Shown: positions 39,706 to 50,134 of the stretch, in pieces
Position numbering within the stretch: the first letter of the stretch is position 1
How the letters are laid out: each line of letters opens with the position of its first letter
Assembly (NCBI RefSeq): GCF_947241705.1
Contig: NC_079262.1
Span: 599,441-663,440 of the forward strand
Source: Saccharomyces mikatae IFO 1815
Taxonomy: Eukaryota; Ascomycota; Saccharomycetes; Saccharomycetales; Saccharomycetaceae
Length of the DNA stretch: 64,000 nucleotides
Direction of reading: 5' to 3'
Program-made: the position numbers and the translations under genes
The notes under the pieces: model-generated
The model's database searches: none
What the model was told of the DNA's origin: nothing
What the model saw: the letters and a program-made list of their open reading frames with translations, nothing else

Positions 39706-41343
39706 CTATTGGACAAGGTATTCGTCAGACTTCAAGGAGGCAATGACGTCGTAAGGGAACTCTTGATCATGATCGTTGGCCATTACAACAGAATGGATGG
39801 CCATACCGGTGAAGCTCTTGGCAGATTTGTCTCTGGTGGATTCTTGAAAGGAAACAGTCATTGGGTACAGAGCGTCTTCGTATGGAGCTTCTATAGTGAA
39901 TGCTAGTGCACCTGCTTCGTTGGCACCGATTTTACTAATCTTAATGGAAGTTCCCGTTTCTTGGTCCATGTTGACAACTTCAGCATCGGGGCACGTGGAA
40001 GAATCCGTATTTATGTCAACTGGTTCCTGAGGGAACACTGGAATGGTAAAGACCACATCAGCAAGTTCTGATTCCAAGACGCTCTCGTATTCGATGATGA
40101 CATCGAAGCCTTGTTGTGATTCGGAGGGGGAGACCCAAGTAGTTAGAGTTAATGGAACCAATGAGTCATCCTCTGCGGGAGCAATTTTACGCCATCTTAG
40201 AACACCCAGACTTTGGTCGTTGGCTGGGAAAGCCTTGGACTTATCACGTAGGGAAATCAATTTACTGGATAGGAACGCCTGTTTATCTATATTTGGATGG
40301 GTCTTAAATTGAAAGGATTTGTCGCGAACATCAATAGAGTCTGCTAGCTTTAGGTTTGAGTGGGACAAGTCATGGTCATTAATTCTTAGTTCCAAGACAC
40401 CTTTCAATTCCGAAGAATGGATGGTACCGTCTCTGGAAAACTCCGCATTTATTACTTCCTTAATGGATATCAAGATACCATTGTTCTCCGGAACATCCTC
40501 CTCCGGAGGAGGTGTGCCAGAGGTGGTAGAAGATATTGCGCTTGGACGTGGTACGGCACCCGATCTTCTTCCGGCGCTACCACCCAACTTCATACCGCCA
40601 GTGGAGGAAGGTCCTGTACGATGAGATGTAGCCATTGGAGAGACTATCGGCGCCACCTCAGCAACAGCGGCGTGGGAACTTTGTAGATAAGATTGTTGCG
40701 CAGCAGGAGAAGCATGGGAGTAGTAACTGTTGATGGCGTTCGTGACGTTTGGATCTTTGCTGGCCATAAACCTGTTCGCACCATCGTAATCGCCGTTTGG
40801 AGACGCAAACCCGTGTTTTCTTTCGTGCTCCTTCCTGGCGATTTCCTTGGCACGACGCTTCCTTTCCTCAGTAGCTTCAATTTCTTTGTTACGCTCAATA
40901 ATTTCTTGGATCCTTTCTTCGTGCGATTCCATAGATAAGTATGTTTGCACCTGGGTAAAAGACAAGTTTTCTTTGTACCCACCCATCGACACAATTTCAT
41001 CGAATGAAGACAAAATCTCAAAGGCATTGTGAAAAATCTCCTGATCTTGGAAACTAGACAAATAGGAGTTGATTGTCTGCGAAAACAGATTCAACGTGGA
41101 CAAATCCTTGATGATGTTAGATTGGCGGTTTGTGATAAGGATAATGTAATAGTTGTCGAAGGGTCTATACACGTAGCGCACGTGCTTATCCTCAACAAAC
41201 GTGTGATCTGACGAGATCTCGGTAACGAGGTTCTGGAAGTTGGACAACAACTCTAGGACCCGATCTTTGGACAGATCTTTAAATTGTCTCGATAGAAGGG
41301 GTTTTCCCTGACGAGTAGTAATAGAAGCAGCCAACACAACCAT
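39706..41343 (-). CDS. RET2: Ret2, delta-COP of the COPI coat
   Basis: 545 residues from the ATG at 41341-41343 (MVVLAASITTRQGKPLLSRQF), the conserved delta-COP start. The frame stays open for 53 more codons upstream to another ATG, probably untranslated. It has an N-terminal longin-like domain (about 1-140), a charged helical stretch (about 165-195), a Ser/Pro linker and a C-terminal mu-homology domain (about 285-545). Delta-COP is part of the COPI F-subcomplex in Golgi-to-ER retrieval. Confidence 0.96.
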   Translation of the reverse strand: MVVLAASITTRQGKPLLSRQFKDLSKDRVLELLSNFQNLVTEISSDHTFVEDKHVRYVYRPFDNYYIILITNRQSNIIKDLSTLNLFSQTINSYLSSFQDQEIFHNAFEILSSFDEIVSMGGYKENLSFTQVQTYLSMESHEERIQEIIERNKEIEATEERKRRAKEIARKEHERKHGFASPNGDYDGANRFMASKDPNVTNAINSYYSHASPAAQQSYLQSSHAAVAEVAPIVSPMATSHRTGPSSTGGMKLGGSAGRRSGAVPRPSAISSTTSGTPPPEEDVPENNGILISIKEVINAEFSRDGTIHSSELKGVLELRINDHDLSHSNLKLADSIDVRDKSFQFKTHPNIDKQAFLSSKLISLRDKSKAFPANDQSLGVLRWRKIAPAEDDSLVPLTLTTWVSPSESQQGFDVIIEYESVLESELADVVFTIPVFPQEPVDINTDSSTCPDAEVVNMDQETGTSIKISKIGANEAGALAFTIEAPYEDALYPMTVSFQESTRDKSAKSFTGMAIHSVVMANDHDQEFPYDVIASLKSDEYLVQ

Positions 41344-42045
41344 TGTCTTATTCCTTCTGATGCAGCTGTAGGCGTTTGTATGATCCACTTTTGACGCTGG
41401 GCCAACTGCCCTTGTTCTTGAGGTGTCAACAACCAGATTTTCTAGTTTTTCGCTGGCTGTTACTGAGAAAAAGCAAAACCGCAGAGCGGGTAACAACTTC
41501 ATGTAATATAAAGAGCACTAGAAGCACTTCGGCTGTGTAAGAGAAACGATTTCTTTGGTCTGATTGCTATGAGGGATATGCATGTTAATATAGATGGAGA
41601 GATGATGACGAATCTTTACAGTACCAAAGAAAAGAAAAAGAATGAAAAATAAAACTGAACTCAAGGCACTCTTATAAACCAACAAGACTATTGCAGAACC
41701 CTGCTGGGCCTATACCTAAATAGCATACGATTCTAACGCACGTTTAGCGCGTTCACATAATAGCGACAGTCTAAGGAGCAACAATAGTTATGACTTATGC
41801 ACATCTTATAGTATACAGAAACCCTAATTATCAACCTATACAGGCTCTGGAATTCCCCTGTTTTCTTCTATTAACCTAGCCTAATACGTCTCGTAACCCT
41901 TTTTCTTTCGTTTTCTTACTTACCCTGTCATCAAATTTCAATACTACGCTTATTTGCCACCGTTATGGTTAAAGCTCACTGTTCTAGGGAACGCTCTAAA
42001 ATGCCTAGAAAGATAGTCCATTCAAGTCATATATAATCTACCAAA
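41344..42045. other. RET2-RPN12 divergent intergenic region
   Basis: 702 bp with an Rpn4 site near RPN12 (listed separately). The first 159 bp are open in the RET2 frame. No other gene seen. Confidence 0.6.
41953..41961 (-). promoter_or_regulatory. PACE (Rpn4 site) of RPN12
   Basis: TTTGCCACC, the exact reverse complement of GGTGGCAAA, 85-93 bp upstream of the RPN12 start. It is the second PACE in the window, again at a proteasome gene. Confidence 0.9.
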
Positions 42046-42870
42046 ATGCCTTCGTTAGCCGAATTGACCAAGTCGTTAAGCATAGCCTTCGAACAGGGCG
42101 ATTATGCCGCATGTGAGAAACTGTTGCCCCCGATTAAGATCGAGCTTATCAAGAATAACCTTTTAATACCAGACTTGTCCATTCAGAATGATATCTACTT
42201 GAATGATTTGACTATCACTAAAAGGATTCTCGAAGTGGGTGCCCTTGCCAGCATCCAGACATTTGATTTTGACGGATTTGAGAATTATTTTAACCAATTG
42301 AAACCTTACTACTTCAGCAGCAGCCATACATTATCCGAATCTGACAAGAAGTCAAAGCTGATAAGCCTGTATTTGTTGAATTTATTGTCTCGGAATAACA
42401 CAACCAAGTTTCACTCAGAATTGCAGTTTCTAGATAAACATATCAAAAACTTGGAAGACGATTCGCTTTTGTCTTATCCGATCAAGCTGGACAGATGGCT
42501 TATGGAAGGCTCGTACCAAAAGGCGTGGGATCTTTTGCAATCTGGCTCTCAAAATATTGCAGAATTCGACTCTTTTACCGATATTCTGAAATCGGCTATA
42601 AGAGACGAAATTGCGAAGAATACCGAACTGTCCTATGATTTCCTCCCTCTGTCTAACATAAAAGCACTTCTCTTCTTCAACAACGAAAAAGAAACCGAAA
42701 AATTTGCGTTAGAAAGGAACTGGGCCATTGCTAACTCGAAAGTTTACTTCAATAATCAATCAAAGGAGACAGCCGATTACGAAGACGAAACGATGCATGA
42801 AGAAGACCCAAAAACAAACATTATCGAAAAAGCAATGGATTATGCTATAAGTATCGAAAACATCGTGTAA
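42046..42870 (+). CDS. RPN12: Rpn12, proteasome lid subunit
   Basis: A 274-residue PCI-domain protein (helical repeats with a winged helix near the C-terminus) beginning MPSLAELTKSLSIAFEQGDY. Rpn12 is the last subunit to join the 19S lid and gates lid-base assembly through its C-terminal helix (NIIEKAMDYAISIENIV). Essential in yeast. It converges with HXK1. The upstream PACE element predicts Rpn4 control. Confidence 0.97.
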   Translation: MPSLAELTKSLSIAFEQGDYAACEKLLPPIKIELIKNNLLIPDLSIQNDIYLNDLTITKRILEVGALASIQTFDFDGFENYFNQLKPYYFSSSHTLSESDKKSKLISLYLLNLLSRNNTTKFHSELQFLDKHIKNLEDDSLLSYPIKLDRWLMEGSYQKAWDLLQSGSQNIAEFDSFTDILKSAIRDEIAKNTELSYDFLPLSNIKALLFFNNEKETEKFALERNWAIANSKVYFNNQSKETADYEDETMHEEDPKTNIIEKAMDYAISIENIV

Positions 42871-43129
42871 TTTATATACATATATATGCACATATTACTA
42901 AAAAATCAATACTTCTCTGAGATTCCTCGAAATATAAAGCGAGAAAGCGGTGATATTAATAATAATCTAACAATGTTTATAAGCCAGAACTGTACATATA
43001 TATATCTATATCTATATGCAGCTATTTTTACACATATCTAGACCAAAAAAAACATAAGGAGGGCATCACTCATAAGAATAATAATAAGGGAAGGAAAAAC
43101 ACATTCATATTTCGTTACATTTTTTTTCA

Positions 43130-44587
43130 TTAGGCGCCAATGATACCAAGAGACTTACCTTCGGCAATTCTTCTTTCGGACAATGCGGCAATAACGGCAG
43201 CACCTGCACCGGAACCATCTTCAGCTGGAACGATCTTGATCGGGTCTTCGTTGGCATCACCAGTCCACCCATAGATATCTCTTAGACCCTTGGCTGCAGC
43301 CGCTTTGAAGCCTGGGTACAAGTTGTACACAGAACCATCGGCAGCAATGTGACCAGTCTTGTAGCCTCTCTTTTGGCAAATAGCAGCGATACCACAAACA
43401 GCCAATCTAGCAGCCCTGGTACCAATCAATTCACAAAGTCTTCTGATCAATTTACGTTCTGGTAAGGTAGTCTTGATACCAAAGTCCTTTTGGAAGATGT
43501 CATCTGTGTCTTCCAAGTTTTCAAATGGATCGTCTTCAATTCTTGCTGGGTAAGAAGTGTCCATGATGTATGGTTGCTTCAATTTGGTTAAATCTTGACC
43601 CTTCAACATCAGACCCTTTTCGTTCAATTCAACCAACACTAAACGTAGCAATTCACCCAAGTAGTAACCAGAGGTCATTTTCTCAAAGGCTTGTTGGCCT
43701 GGTCTTGGAGATTGTTCGTCAACAGCAACATCGTACTTTGTTCTTGGCAAGACCAAGTGTTCGTTATCGAAGGAACCATATTCACAATTGATAGCCATTG
43801 GAGATTCCTTTGGAATGTCGTCCGCTAGTTTACCTTCCAACTTCTCGATATCAGAAACAACATCATAAAAGGCACCGTTAACACCAGTACCAAAAATCAC
43901 ACCCATCTTAGTTTCTGGGTCAGTGTAGTAGGAGGCAACCAGAGTACCAACAGTATCATTAATTAATGCTACAATTTGAATTGGTAATTCCCTCTTGGAT
44001 ATTTCTTTTTGTAGCAATGGGACAACATCATGGCCTTCAACGTTTGGAATGTCGAAACCCTTGGTCCATCTTTGCAAAATACCTTCGTTAATTTTATTCT
44101 GAGAAGCGGGATATGAGAAAGTGAAACCTAGTGGCAAGGTTTCCTTAGTGTTTAGTAATTCTTGTTCAACCATAAAGTCTTTCAAAGAGTCAGCAATGAA
44201 TGACCACAACTCCTCCTGATGCTTCGTGGTTCTCATGTCATGTGGCAGTTTATATTTGGATTGTGTGGTGTCAAAGGTGTGATTACCACTCAATTTGACC
44301 AGCACGACTCTCAAGTTGGTACCACCCAAATCAATAGCCAAATAGTCCCCAGACTCCTTACCTGTTGGGAATTCCATGACCCAACCTGGAATCATTGGGA
44401 TGTTACCACCCTTCTTGGTCAAACCTTTATTCAATTCATCGATGAAGTGTTTAACCACTTTTCTTAAGGTTTCGCTGTCGGCAGTAAACATGTCTTCCAG
44501 TTCATGAATCTCATCCATCAGTTCCTTGGGAACGTCAGCCATGGAACCCTTTCTAGCTTGTGGTTTCTTTGGACCTAAATGAACCAT
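43130..44587 (-). CDS. HXK1: Hxk1, hexokinase isoenzyme 1
   Basis: A 485-residue hexokinase. Phosphate-1 loop LAIDLGGTNLR is at 83-93, the sugar-binding LGFTFSYPAS near 152-161, catalytic Asp211 in NDTVGT, and the C-terminal adenosine loop EDGSGAGAA. The N-terminal KKPQARKGSM matches the decapeptide used by Hxk2 for Mig1 interaction and contains the regulatory serine. It phosphorylates glucose and fructose in the cytosol. It is about 97 percent like S. cerevisiae Hxk1 by eye. Synteny and the Mig1 sites upstream separate it from glucose-induced HXK2. Confidence 0.97.
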   Translation of the reverse strand: MVHLGPKKPQARKGSMADVPKELMDEIHELEDMFTADSETLRKVVKHFIDELNKGLTKKGGNIPMIPGWVMEFPTGKESGDYLAIDLGGTNLRVVLVKLSGNHTFDTTQSKYKLPHDMRTTKHQEELWSFIADSLKDFMVEQELLNTKETLPLGFTFSYPASQNKINEGILQRWTKGFDIPNVEGHDVVPLLQKEISKRELPIQIVALINDTVGTLVASYYTDPETKMGVIFGTGVNGAFYDVVSDIEKLEGKLADDIPKESPMAINCEYGSFDNEHLVLPRTKYDVAVDEQSPRPGQQAFEKMTSGYYLGELLRLVLVELNEKGLMLKGQDLTKLKQPYIMDTSYPARIEDDPFENLEDTDDIFQKDFGIKTTLPERKLIRRLCELIGTRAARLAVCGIAAICQKRGYKTGHIAADGSVYNLYPGFKAAAAKGLRDIYGWTGDANEDPIKIVPAEDGSGAGAAVIAALSERRIAEGKSLGIIGA

Positions 44588-44889
44588 TTTGTTTTTATGT
44601 ATGTGTTATTTGAGTAGTCTGGGTGAGGTTGTAAAATAAAAGTAAAGATATTCTAATTGAGTAATGCAAGCCACTACTGTTTCTTGTTTTTTCTTTATTC
44701 TTTTTGCTGGGATAAGAGCAAGTGATGAATAATAAGCGAAGGAATACTAAATTGTTGGAAAGAAAAAGAATTAGATTGCTTATATATAAAATATGAATCT
44801 TTCAAGAAAAAGGAGCAAAAACAAGGAAGTCGAGGGACCGTGTTCGTTGTGCCCTTGTTACTACTCTTCTGAGCGCACCTAAGTTACCA

Positions 44890-44899
44890 AAATCCGGGG
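44890..44899 (+). promoter_or_regulatory. Mig1 site upstream of HXK1
   Basis: AAATCCGGGG matches the full Mig1 consensus (A/T-rich 4-mer, then SYGGGG). It lies about 300 bp upstream of the HXK1 start. Confidence 0.75.
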
Positions 44900-45294
44900 G
44901 GCGAGAAAACTTTTTCACTAAACCCCCTAAAAAGAGTATGGAGTTCTTAGGTCTTCTATTTCTCTTCGGTTTGTTTTTTGCAACCAGTATTTTTCCTTTG
45001 GTTGCTCCAGCCTGATATTTCATTATCTCTTTTCTTTCAACGAAGCACTTATGTGGGAGTTTTACCAGGGGCCGAATAGTGGGGTTCAGGGGCATAAAAA
45101 GCTCACACAACGCGGAAAAACAAAGGGGCACTGAAATTATTCCTGAGACCCACACGTCACGGCTACATTGAGATCTGGCCGGGGGCAACCAGTAGCTACT
45201 GATTAAACGACAGGAACGCTTACCCCTTAAAAGTGTCTAAGTCTCCATTTCTTCCGGTTATTTTCTACCGGGCAATGGATTATTTTCAATAAAA

Positions 45295-45320
45295 AATTCC
45301 GGGGTTTAGATAATGCGGGG
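45295..45320 (+). promoter_or_regulatory. Paired Mig1 sites upstream of HXK1
   Basis: AATTCCGGGG (45295-45304) and TAATGCGGGG (45311-45320) both match the Mig1 consensus completely and sit 6 bp apart, about 710-730 bp upstream of HXK1. Together with the site at 44890 this predicts strong glucose repression. Confidence 0.75.
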
Positions 45321-46900
45321 TAAAATCAAAAAGTTCGAGATATTCCTAGCGGCAAGGAGAATATTCCTTGACTACTTACCTCTGCCGCTGTATTTGTTAT
45401 ACTTTCGACGATTAAGCCTCGTGGGTAAATATTCAGCTTCTTTTCTAAAGAGGGAATTACAGTAATTGATGGGTAAGTTTTGACTTTCTTGGCTGCATTC
45501 CATGACCCAGATAATCACCCCACCCCCACTCCATTCTCTTGTAACATGGGGCTCTGTTTCCTAAAAGCGCCGCTGAAGATGTTCCGAGGTTGTAAGGAAT
45601 TATACATGTGAAGTCGTAACGAGCACTGAATGGTGCATCGAATAAAGCACGCAAACCGAACTCGACGTACTGTATCTTTTCTCCACACGTCATGTGTAGG
45701 GTTTAATGCATACAAAATTATTTTTAGTAACGCGAAAAAAAACCTCATCTTGTCTTGAGTCAAACATTTTTTCATTTGCGGCACAGAAACATAAAAAAAT
45801 AGTTCTAGTTTTTCGGGGCGTAATAGTAAGGTAGATAGATATATAGACGGTTATGCGATACAGTTACTAGTATTTTTAGTTATTTATTATAAGAATACAG
45901 AAAACTGAATCGATTTTTTGTTATGGCTAATTATTTTATATTGCAGAATGACACGTTATTGCAGTGACTGATAATCTTTTTGACTTTCGTACGCACTATG
46001 CAGTAAATTCATGCATCCCGCTAGCCTCATATTTCTATTGTAATATTCTTAATGCGCTCTTCAAAAAGTAGCTAAAAAGAAGGGCAGTAAAAGATAGGAG
46101 TTATGGAGAAGAGAAACAGGATGATAAAGTAAACAAGAACGAGTAAAACAAACAACGAAGAACAAGTAGATCACCGCTGAAAAGTTAAGATATTTTCTAT
46201 AGAACTTTCATAATATATGAGCCGCTGAGCAAGAAACAGTGAGCGAAGACCGTACTATTCCCCCTAAAACAAAGCGGGTTTTGTCCTACCCAGAAGCCTC
46301 AGCGCCTCTGTACTAGTATGCTGCAGTTTTCGTTCAGAGAAAGCGTACCCAGTACCATTTGAAATTCTTTACTCTTCTAGATAGCCACGTATCCATTATG
46401 TGAATTATACGGGCTAGCCACCACACGGAATTATGCAATATATTTGTAACTGAAAGTAAGATAGAGTTGAAAATACTAGATACTACATACTTCCATTCGG
46501 CGTCGCGCCGCAGTTTTATTTTTATCTTCATGTCTTATGTAAGAAAAGTAAACGGAAACGAACAGCGTTAATCAGCAGGTTTCTTCTGATATTATTTGTC
46601 ATATAATGATGAAAAAGATGTCTAGACGAGTGGGGAAATTGAATAACCATGGTTTGGCACTGAACCAGTAAACCATATTTAATTCTGTGAATAAGATGTA
46701 TCTCAAGCACCTTCTGATAGAAGTGGCAGAATGCCCAATTAAATCTGTCGTTTAACAATGTATCGAGTACCATTTCAATTCAGAAAAGTCAGACACGCTC
46801 GCTAGACTTTCGCATTCTCAAAATTTCGCTTTCTATAACTCTGTAAACTTAGTTTGAAAAAAAAAAATATTGTGCATAAATTAGCATTTGGAACATATGC

Positions 46901-48928
46901 ACAACCACTAAAGTATAGCCACCCCTTGCATTTCATTGCCAGTAAGTATACTGAAATCAATATTGGTGTCCTTAGTCACATGTGACAGGACAGCTGCCTT
47001 CTTATCTTCAGCAGTCATTTCAAAACTTCATCCTACACATCATCGATAACATTAATATGGCGACAAAGAAGAGAAAATGTAACGTTATGTTTAGCAGAAT
47101 ACTAACTTTTGATCTTTCTTCATATTTTACACAATGGTAAATTCATCCGTAGCATTAACCGCATCATTATTAAGATCTTTTTTCAGCTGTATCGAATTAC
47201 TGGCGCGTAGCTAATTACCTCTATTTTTTATCTTTCACTGTACTTTGGCTTGAATAAAAATTACTGAGGTATACAGTTTTAGCATATTCCGCAAAAACCT
47301 CATATGAAGACTACTTGTGCCGTACGCTATCATCACCTTCAGCATCTTGGCTGCCGGCAAATCCATCTAATCTAACTCGAAAGAAGAAGAGAAACAACGA
47401 GAAAAAGAAGCGTCATCTAGAAGCAAGGACAGACAAGATATTAAGAGGATGCTGGTAGGTTAAAAACCCCTAGGTAGGTTAAATAACTCCTTATTATCAT
47501 CAACCAGAAATTCTTGGAAAATGCGCATTAATAATCCATTAATGGAAAACCAGTTTTTAAGCGAAGATTGTGCTGAGGTTATACAATATACTGAGAAACC
47601 ACGTAGTGCCAATTTCCATATGGCGCGGGAGGTACGGTTGTGCACAAGTCAGCTGAGAAAGAACACTTTTATGTTGTGTAAAAGATATGATGTTAAAGGT
47701 GTATGTAAAGTATTATTCTCACTTTTCAACTGAAGCAGGAATGTGTTAGTGCATTTCTAGGACGGCGATGCGTCTAAACAGGCAAACAAAGTACTAATCG
47801 AGTCTTCTGATGCCGGTAGAGAGGCTAGCATAAAATTTTATTGCTAATAATTGTTGAGTCACAACCTCACCACCAAATTAGTAACTAAAACTTCATCAGG
47901 CGGACCAAAACATATAGCGTGCCTTCCAGCGATATTCTTGTAACTGGCGACTGTATATCCAGAAGCCATCATATGAGTGAAGCTTCGAACGTTCCGTAAA
48001 TTACTTATCGACAGTTAGCTTAACAGGTTCAAGATAGGTGCAAGTATTACTATACTACACAGCCACCGCCCTCCAAAATGTTGCCTGTAGCTTGATTACG
48101 TTAATGGAAAGTACTTTTTAGTTGAGAAGAACCGAAACCTCTACTACTTGGAAAGACTTACAATGCAATTAGAATGTCCATTTCATCTGAACTTTCAAAA
48201 TTCACTGTTCCAAGCGCAACCTTGACGTGAACCCAAATAGGCCCTTTTTCTAGCTGGGAAAACTGCTTGTGGTTAAGATAATCCTCCGCTTAAAAGAAAA
48301 GAATACCTTAGCAAAAAAAGCAGGTTGAGATTGTACGATAAGGAATTTCTTCAATTTTCATTACATCGTACAATCATACATTATTCGCAATGGTAAACAT
48401 GCTGATACGAAAGTACGATATGAGTCGTTTTCATTAACGTTTCGATAATGTTTCAGTAATGTAACCCAAGAAAATTATGCAGCATTAACTCTGAATTCAC
48501 GATCGCATAAGGCACCCTACTTTTCTACATAAAAGTAGCAGTTTATGTGTATATACTAATACATATTTTAGATAAAAATACAACAATGATAATAAGCTAT
48601 GAAATACAAGTTAGATTCCAATTCCTTCCGTTCACACCTAAATTGATAACAAAACTTTGCGATAGTATCTTGTCGTTTGTTTTGACTGTATTTTTTGAAT
48701 GCTGTCTTCGGCGTTCAATATCCGTACAATCAACTCAATATTATGATGCCGTAACACGCCTAACAATGAAGGCATCAATTTGCTCATCAGACTTACGAAT
48801 TTGTTCATGAAAGTAAAAGACATATAAAAAGGGGAGTATTTGAATGGTGGTGAAATAAAAAGTAAAATGCCTAGTTGTTTTTGACACTACAGCCATAGGA
48901 TTCTAGCGATAACTCAATACTTGCTGTA
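46901..48928. pseudogene. Gene-poor stretch with unassigned coding relics
   Basis: No intact gene. Three short frames read like broken protein-coding DNA. One is 46908-47018 (-, 36 residues starting MTAEDKKAAVLSHVTKDTN, with a shifted frame before it). A second is 47340-47450 (+, basic stretch LTRKKKRNNEKKKRHLEAR). The third is 48158-48289 (-, ending GTVNFESSDEMDILIAL). I cannot assign them to families, and some may be chance. The last about 80 bp belong to the IRC7 promoter. Confidence 0.3.
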
Positions 48929-50134
48929 ATGATTGATTCTACAGAGTTGTCAGATTTCGGTATAAGTACGCAACTGTCTGTTATTGGACGCAACCCAGAT
49001 GAACAATGTGGATTTGTTAACCCAGCATTGTATAAGGGGTCAACCATCATTCATAAGACACTTGAAGATCTCGAGCAAAGGAAAGGAAGATTTTTTTACG
49101 GTACAGCGGGTTCTCCAACCATTGCAAACTTAGAAGATGCCTGGACGCATTTAACCGGTAGTGCTGGAACAGTTTTGTCTCCTTCTGGTCTTGGGTCTAT
49201 CTCTCTGGCGTTGTTGACCCTTTCGAAAGCTGGTGATCATATCCTGATTACTGACAGTGTTTACTTTCCAACACGTATGCTATGTGACGGTCTATTGGCT
49301 AAGTTTGGTATTGAAACGGAGTACTATGACCCATCAATAGGCGAAGATATAGAAAAACTAGTTAAGCCAAACACAACCGTAATATTCCTCGAAAGTCCAG
49401 GTTCTGGAACAATGGAAATCCAAAATATTCCTGCCTTGGTCTCCGTCGCAAAAAAGCATGGAATAAAGACAATTCTAGACAACACATGGGCTACACCGCT
49501 CTTTTTTGATGCTCATGGACATGGTATTGATATCTCGCTAGAAGCTGGGACAAAATATCTAGGTGGTCATTCCGATCTTCTTCTTGGCCTGGTTTCTGCA
49601 AATGAAGAATGTTGGCCGTTATTGCGGTCAACTTACGATGCAATGGCAATGTTACCAGGTGCCGATGATTGTTTATTAGCATTACGAGGAATGCGTACTT
49701 TGCATTTGCGATTGAAAGAAGCGGAAAGAAAAGCCCTGGATTTAGCTGCTTGGTTCAAGAAGCGAGATGAGGTTGAAAAAGTCCTTCACCCTGCATTTGA
49801 AGACTGTCCTGGCCATGAATACTGGGTTCGGGATTACAAAGGTTCTTCGGGCCTATTTTCCATTGTTCTTAAAGATGGGTTCACAAGATCTGGACTGGAA
49901 AACATGGTAGATAATATGAAAGTTTTCGAACTAGGATACTCATGGGGAGGTTATGATTCCTTAATTACACCAGTGAATCCACCTACACAAAGGAAAGCTG
50001 CGCCATGGTCTCATAACGGTTTCGCACTAAGAATCCAAGTGGGTCTAGAAGAACTCGAGGATCTGAAAAGAGACCTTGAGTTAGGATTTGAACGTCTTAC
50101 GGAAGAAATTTCTATGACTCCTTTGCAAATATGA
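48929..50134 (+). CDS. IRC7: Irc7, cysteine-S-conjugate beta-lyase, full length
   Basis: A 401-residue fold-type I PLP enzyme of the Cys/Met metabolism family. The Schiff-base lysine is Lys209 in TKYLGGHSD, with the LDNTWATPL and SPSGLGSISLALL segments present. Irc7 releases thiols (e.g. 4MMP) and sulfide from cysteine conjugates and cysteine. Length is that of the long, active allele; the S288C reference allele is truncated to 340 residues by a small deletion. It is closer to bacterial beta-lyases than to Str3, and others have proposed bacterial origin. It is the last conserved gene before the subtelomere. Confidence 0.95.
   Translation: MIDSTELSDFGISTQLSVIGRNPDEQCGFVNPALYKGSTIIHKTLEDLEQRKGRFFYGTAGSPTIANLEDAWTHLTGSAGTVLSPSGLGSISLALLTLSKAGDHILITDSVYFPTRMLCDGLLAKFGIETEYYDPSIGEDIEKLVKPNTTVIFLESPGSGTMEIQNIPALVSVAKKHGIKTILDNTWATPLFFDAHGHGIDISLEAGTKYLGGHSDLLLGLVSANEECWPLLRSTYDAMAMLPGADDCLLALRGMRTLHLRLKEAERKALDLAAWFKKRDEVEKVLHPAFEDCPGHEYWVRDYKGSSGLFSIVLKDGFTRSGLENMVDNMKVFELGYSWGGYDSLITPVNPPTQRKAAPWSHNGFALRIQVGLEELEDLKRDLELGFERLTEEISMTPLQI

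Larger units (their letters stand above)
44588..46900. other. HXK1 regulatory region and gene-poor flank
   Basis: HXK1 upstream DNA with Mig1 sites and several CCCCT/AGGGG stress elements (e.g. near 44925 and 45223), then AT-rich DNA. Open frames at 44802-45188, 45457-45784 and 46334-46773 have unlikely composition and no recognisable family. I see no gene. Confidence 0.55.

Noticed and set aside
44802-45188. 128-codon minus-strand frame in the HXK1 promoter
   Set aside because: Composition is not protein-like and the sequence holds Mig1 and stress elements.
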